From Flavobacteria bacterium GWA2_35_26 (GTDB lineage: Bacteria > Bacteroidota > Bacteroidia > Flavobacteriales > Flavobacteriaceae), in assembly GCA_001800905.1 (NCBI GenBank), contig MGWH01000004.1, forward strand, positions 62,001-126,000: DNA of 64,000 bases, read 5' to 3'. How positions within the stretch are numbered: the stretch's first letter is position 1; each line of letters starts with the position of its first letter. Below are positions 60,170 to 64,000 of this stretch, piece after piece. The position numbers and the translations under genes are program-made. A model generated the notes under the pieces. It was not told where the DNA came from. It did not search any database and saw only the letters and a program-made list of their open reading frames with translations.

Positions 60170-61591
60170 TTATTTTCTATAATCCAAAGCGGGTTTTCGA
60201 TCTCCAAGAAGTGGCGTATATTTAAAATCTTTTCCTCTTTTTTCTTCCAATTCAGCTTTGGCTTTTGCAATTTGGTCTTGGTGTAAAAACAAATCAATAG
60301 CAGTTAAGGCAATCGTTTTAGCTGCGACCATCATTCCCTTGTTGCCAATATTGGTTCCGCCTGCAGCCACCGCTTGCCAACTATGAGCCGGAGTTCCAGG
60401 CACCCAAGTGGCGCTTCCCATTCCTGCTGTTGGAACAGCAAAACTCACATCGCCTACATCGGTTGATCCAAAACTTGGATCCAAATTTTTGTAAGGTTGT
60501 ACGATTGCTGCTTTATTTAAATCTCCATTTTCTATTCCTAAGGATTGCATAATTTGGTTTCCGAATTCTTTCTCTGCTTCAGTATACTGAACCCCGCCCA
60601 CTTTAACCAAATTAGCATACATCATTTTTTGAAGCGTAGTGTTTGGGAGTAATTCGTGGGTACCTCCTATCAATTCGTATTTCATTGTAGTTCCTGTTCC
60701 TAATGCAGCTCCTTCGGCAGCTTTAGTGATACGGTCAAATAGTTCAACTACTGTTTTTCGGTTGCCGTGACGCACATAATAATATACTTCTGCAAAATCA
60801 GGGACTACATTGGGTGCTTTCCCGCCATTGGTAATTACATAATGGATACGAGCATCAGACGGAATGTGTTCGCGCATCATGTTGACCATCATGTCCATTG
60901 CTTCCACGCCATCTAAGGCAGAGCGACCTTTGTCTGGAGCCATTCCGGCGTGAGAGGCTACACCATAAAATCGGAATTTAGCTGATTTATTGGCCAAAGC
61001 CGAACCTGGATTCGCATCATTGGCGTCGGCTGGGTGCCAATGCAAGGCTACATCAACGTCTTTAAACAAACCTTCGCGTACTAAGTATACTTTTCCCGAT
61101 CCACCTTCTTCGGCAGGACATCCATAAAAACGAATGGTTCCTTTTTTATGATTGGCTTTTAACCAATTTTTCACTTCAATCGCTGCCGCTGTAGAAGCGG
61201 TGCCAAATAAATGATGTCCACAAGCATGACCGGCTGCTTTTCCTGCCGACTTTTTCTCGGCTATTGCTTCTTGAGAAAGACCAGGAAGCGCATCGTATTC
61301 GCCCAAAATGGCGATTACCGGTAAACCTTCGCCATATTCAGCAATAAAAGCAGTTGGAATTCCTGCCACGCCTTTAGTAATTTTGAAGTCTTCATTTCGT
61401 AAAGTTTCTTGCAATAAGGCAGCACTTTTTTCTTCTTGGTAGCCCATTTCGGCAAAGCCCCAAATTTGTTGTGCAATGGCGCCATATTTTTCTTTTTTTG
61501 CCGTAAGGTCTGCTACAACTTTGTCTGTTTTTTGACCTAGAACAACTTCTGAAAACAGCAGAATAACAGTAAGAATTGTAATTTTTTTCAT
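60170..61591 (-). CDS. Exported M20-family amidohydrolase
   Basis: A 473-residue metal-dependent amidohydrolase like AbgB or indole-acetyl-amino-acid hydrolases, with a signal peptide (LLFSEVVLGQ). The metal ligands are seen in GHACGHHLFGTA and PAEEGGSGKVYLVREG, then VALHWHPAD and SFGSTDVGDVSFAVP with a final HSWQAVAAGG. Its export is unusual for the group but common in Bacteroidota. It lies downstream of an AraC-type membrane regulator that probably controls it. Confidence 0.92.
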   Translation of the reverse strand: MKKITILTVILLFSEVVLGQKTDKVVADLTAKKEKYGAIAQQIWGFAEMGYQEEKSAALLQETLRNEDFKITKGVAGIPTAFIAEYGEGLPVIAILGEYDALPGLSQEAIAEKKSAGKAAGHACGHHLFGTASTAAAIEVKNWLKANHKKGTIRFYGCPAEEGGSGKVYLVREGLFKDVDVALHWHPADANDANPGSALANKSAKFRFYGVASHAGMAPDKGRSALDGVEAMDMMVNMMREHIPSDARIHYVITNGGKAPNVVPDFAEVYYYVRHGNRKTVVELFDRITKAAEGAALGTGTTMKYELIGGTHELLPNTTLQKMMYANLVKVGGVQYTEAEKEFGNQIMQSLGIENGDLNKAAIVQPYKNLDPSFGSTDVGDVSFAVPTAGMGSATWVPGTPAHSWQAVAAGGTNIGNKGMMVAAKTIALTAIDLFLHQDQIAKAKAELEEKRGKDFKYTPLLGDRKPALDYRK

Positions 61592-61601
61592 GGTGTTTGG
61601 A

Positions 61602-62753
61602 TTAACTAAATTGTTTAATATAGGCTGAAGGAACCGTCCCTTTTCGCTCTTTAAAAGCATCTATAAATTTTGATCGAGAAGAAAAACCAACATTTTGCGA
61701 AATTCCTTCCACAGTAAGTTTGTCTGCCTTTCCTTCGGCAATCATTTTGCAGGCATAATCAATTCGATTATTATTTTTCCATTCGCTGAACGATATGGAG
61801 AGTTCGGTATTGAAATAATTGGACAATACTCTCTCTGACAATTGTAGGTCTAGGGCCATTTTAGATAAATTAAACCCAGGCTCAATGTAAGGAGATGTTG
61901 CTATGTATTTTTCTAACTTTGTAGTTATGGTTTGATTAATTTCTAGCGATTTTTCCTTTTTTATTTGTGCAGCTCTATTTTTTGCCAAAGAGACATCAGG
62001 ATAGGAAATGGAATCGAATAGGATTTTTGGAAACAAAAACAGTAAAATGTTTTGCATAAAAAAAGTACTTCCAACGGCTCTGAAATAATTTTCGTATTTA
62101 AATATTCCTAAATCATTTTTTAAAATAAAACCCGTATAGGAATCTAAGAAACAATAGGTAGAAATAAATAATTGAAGACTAATTAATAAGTAGATCCATC
62201 GTTCAATAATCCAATGATTAGATGGAAGTGCTCCAAAACTTTCAAGTCTTTTTTTCGTTGCTTTTTTAAAGTACATCAAGCTGAGAATGCAATACAAAAA
62301 CAAATGCATGGGACGAATAAACATCATTTGTTTTAAAGAAAAAATAGAAATTTTAAAATCATAGTCTTGCGTTACGGCTTGAATATGATGTGCAATTTTT
62401 ACTTTTTCAGAAAATGGCAATGTAGTATAAGGCAAACTTATCAAAACAACAATTACTGCGGGAATAAAGTGCAAATATTCTATAGGTCTAATATTTTTAT
62501 TTTCGGCGACAGCATATTTAACATAAAAAAATAATAGCGGCCCAATGACAAACGACAAAGGCATGAATTGAACAAAAAACACTCCTTCCCAAAACGGAGT
62601 TTTTGAAAAATGCAAACCAAAATAGACCAAAACGATGAGGTTGCTACACAAATAAAACAGGGCTAAATACAAATTAGACCGATTAAAGTCCTTTCTATAA
62701 TAAAACAGAATAAACGATGTAAACAGTCCAAAAAAAGGCGCAAGCATTTCCAT
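61602..62753 (-). CDS. AraC-type regulator with membrane N-terminus
   Basis: A 383-residue protein with about seven membrane segments (1-235) and a C-terminal AraC DNA-binding domain (LQLSERVLSNYFNTELSISFSEWKNNNRIDYACKMI, VEGISQNVGFSSRSKFIDAFKERKGTVPSAYIKQF). The membrane part would sense a signal at the cell surface. It is 10 bases upstream of the amidohydrolase gene in the same direction, so the two form an operon. Confidence 0.9.
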   Translation of the reverse strand: MEMLAPFFGLFTSFILFYYRKDFNRSNLYLALFYLCSNLIVLVYFGLHFSKTPFWEGVFFVQFMPLSFVIGPLLFFYVKYAVAENKNIRPIEYLHFIPAVIVVLISLPYTTLPFSEKVKIAHHIQAVTQDYDFKISIFSLKQMMFIRPMHLFLYCILSLMYFKKATKKRLESFGALPSNHWIIERWIYLLISLQLFISTYCFLDSYTGFILKNDLGIFKYENYFRAVGSTFFMQNILLFLFPKILFDSISYPDVSLAKNRAAQIKKEKSLEINQTITTKLEKYIATSPYIEPGFNLSKMALDLQLSERVLSNYFNTELSISFSEWKNNNRIDYACKMIAEGKADKLTVEGISQNVGFSSRSKFIDAFKERKGTVPSAYIKQFS

Positions 62754-62943
62754 AAAACTCTGATAAATAGATTGTGACCTCGCTAATATAGCACTTTTTT
62801 ATTAAGTCAATGTGCTTTTACAAACCTTTGTAAAAATTTGCAAAGTGTTCCTTAATGCTAAAAAGGAACAGATTTCACTTACAAATTAACAACTACAACC
62901 TATTGGGAACATAATTTTGAGATCCAACAAAAAACCTTAAAGC

Positions 62944-63411
62944 ATGAAAAAAATTATTTTATCTATTGCACTTACAATGGTTTTGTTTTCGTGTAACAAA
63001 GCAATCGAAACAAAATCCGAATTTGATTTGGCTAAAGCCAAAAAAGAAATCGAAGCAGCCAATAAAAATATAGCTGAATTATTAGCTAAAAATGATTCAG
63101 TTGGTTTTGCTAATTCGTACACTGAGGACGCTAAATTCATGGAACACAATTTGCCCGCATTAGTAGGGCGTGCTGCCATTCAATCTTTTTGGTCCAAATT
63201 TATGATTGCTGGTGGTAATGATATTCAATTAAATACGCTTGAAGTATGGGGAGACGCTTCTACAATTACTGAAGAAGGTTTGTACGAGCTTAAATCAAAT
63301 ACAGGAGCCGTTTTAGGCAAAGGTAAATATATTGTTATTTGGAAATCTATAAATGGGAAATGGTTGATTCACAGAGACATTTCAAACTCTGATTTACCAG
63401 CAACTAAATAA
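62944..63411 (+). CDS. SnoaL/DUF4440-like lipoprotein
   Basis: A 155-residue lipoprotein (LTMVLFSCNKA) with a ketosteroid-isomerase-like (SnoaL/DUF4440) fold: LLAKNDSVGFANSYTEDAKFMEHNLPALVGRAAIQSFW and GKYIVIWKSINGKWLIHRDI. Function unknown. It is 8 bases before the next gene, probably an operon with it. Confidence 0.88.
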   Translation: MKKIILSIALTMVLFSCNKAIETKSEFDLAKAKKEIEAANKNIAELLAKNDSVGFANSYTEDAKFMEHNLPALVGRAAIQSFWSKFMIAGGNDIQLNTLEVWGDASTITEEGLYELKSNTGAVLGKGKYIVIWKSINGKWLIHRDISNSDLPATK

Positions 63412-63419
63412 TACAAAGA

Positions 63420-64000
63420 ATGAAACAGCATATTTCACTTTTTCTAGCCTTCTTAATTTGTACAACTTTGAATGCGCAGAAGGATCCTCATGGTCAAGAC
63501 AAATTGATTCAATCCTACGATAAGGTTATGGATAGTATCGCAAAAAACAATCCATTGCCCACTTTCATTGTTGGAGGCCTTACTAAAAATGGCTTTTTTT
63601 ATCAATACCATCATGGCAATAAATTGTGGGAAGGAAAAAAACCTATATCCAACCATCATATTTTTAGAATTTATTCTATGACCAAGGCGGTAACTTCTTT
63701 GGCTGCCATGCAATTAGTGGAAAAAGGTAAGATCACATTAGACGAACCCTTGGACAAGTTGATGCCAGAAATGACCGAGATTCCAATTTTAACTAAGGAA
63801 GGAAAATTAGTTAAAGCCACTAAATCCATAACATTACGTCAATTGTTAACCCACACTGCAGGATTTGCATATCCGTTTTTGCACAATGGGTTGAATAAAT
63901 TCCAAAAACCCTCCGATTGGAAATACCAAGATTTTCCTAGAGTATATGAAGCAGGAGAAAAATGGCAATACGGAACCAATATTGATTGGATTGGTAAAAT
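63420..64000 (+). CDS. Class C beta-lactamase-like serine hydrolase, N-terminal part (cut by window edge)
   Basis: The first 193 residues of an exported hydrolase (signal FLAFLICTTLNAQ). The SxxK motif is SMTK in FRIYSMTKAVTSLAAMQLVEKG, and ITLRQLLTHTAGF is the usual following stretch. The YxN and KTG motifs would come later. It is the second gene of this family in the window, clearly different from that at 8291. Confidence 0.9.
   Translation, partial: MKQHISLFLAFLICTTLNAQKDPHGQDKLIQSYDKVMDSIAKNNPLPTFIVGGLTKNGFFYQYHHGNKLWEGKKPISNHHIFRIYSMTKAVTSLAAMQLVEKGKITLDEPLDKLMPEMTEIPILTKEGKLVKATKSITLRQLLTHTAGFAYPFLHNGLNKFQKPSDWKYQDFPRVYEAGEKWQYGTNIDWIGK

Noticed and set aside
1..64000. CRISPR array or cas genes
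   Set aside because: No regular repeat-spacer pattern and no Cas-like protein were seen; the repeats present are irregularly spaced.

Overview
The window is chromosomal DNA from a Flavobacterium-like member of the Bacteroidota. The grounds are low GC, AT-rich spacers, promoters of the TTG-N(17-23)-TAnnTTTG type, a type IX secretion sorting tail, a TonB receptor with a carboxypeptidase-like plug, a flavobacterial-type SUF locus and many DUF families typical of the phylum. All identities were made by reading the sequence; no database search was run.

Region 1 (1-23.8 kb) looks like core chromosome. It holds an M1-type peptidase (cut by the window edge), a subtilase, an MBL-fold hydrolase, and an Fe-S assembly region: sufA-like, sufB, sufC, sufD, then (after one opposite-strand serine hydrolase) sufS, a lipoprotein, sufE, a sufT-like DUF59 gene and a DUF2480 gene. 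Two unrelated hitchhiker genes, a four-helix-bundle (23S IVS-type) gene and a GxxExxY gene, sit inside this pathway, each between its own inverted repeats. After this come hflX, a VOC protein, a DUF5689/TonB-receptor pair, an MFS permease, a Gfo/Idh oxidoreductase and rseP.

Region 2 (23.8-42.2 kb) is a genomic island in tRNA-Asn(GUU). The 45 bp from the anticodon loop to the tRNA 3' end are repeated perfectly at 42135-42179. The island is composite. An MFS-rhodanese module is bracketed by a 108-bp duplication of the tRNA 3' flank. A copper-resistance module (Cys-rich protein, HMA-DUF3347 protein, CopA-CopB-like fusion) is bounded by integron-attC-like palindromes. A replication/recombination core holds two tyrosine recombinases, an excisionase, a PolA-like palm-domain protein, an unknown Cys4 protein and a ParB-like/methyltransferase fusion. 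The cargo at the right end is an HxlR regulator, a DinB protein, a beta-helix protein and a LamG-like protein. No relaxase or conjugation genes are visible.

Region 3 (42.2-53.1 kb) is accessory: a carboxylase pseudogene scrap, a phosphate-uptake operon (DUF47, PiT, OprO/P-like porin), then small modules (cupin; DUF2975/HTH/membrane; ABM monooxygenase/membrane; membrane protein). These are separated by a degenerate ~42-bp motif ending in a tRNA-Asn-like tail (AGGGGAGCAAAAAGC), usually followed by a terminator. I read these as fossils of earlier insertions at the same tRNA. This punctuated stack of modules is the most unusual structure in the window.

Region 4 (53.1-64 kb) looks ordinary again: a GNAT, a hexapeptide acyltransferase, a very large T9SS-secreted subtilase with an Ig/FnIII-like lipoprotein and a DUF1080 protein, an M20 amidohydrolase with an AraC-type membrane regulator, a SnoaL-like lipoprotein and a class C beta-lactamase-like hydrolase cut by the window end.
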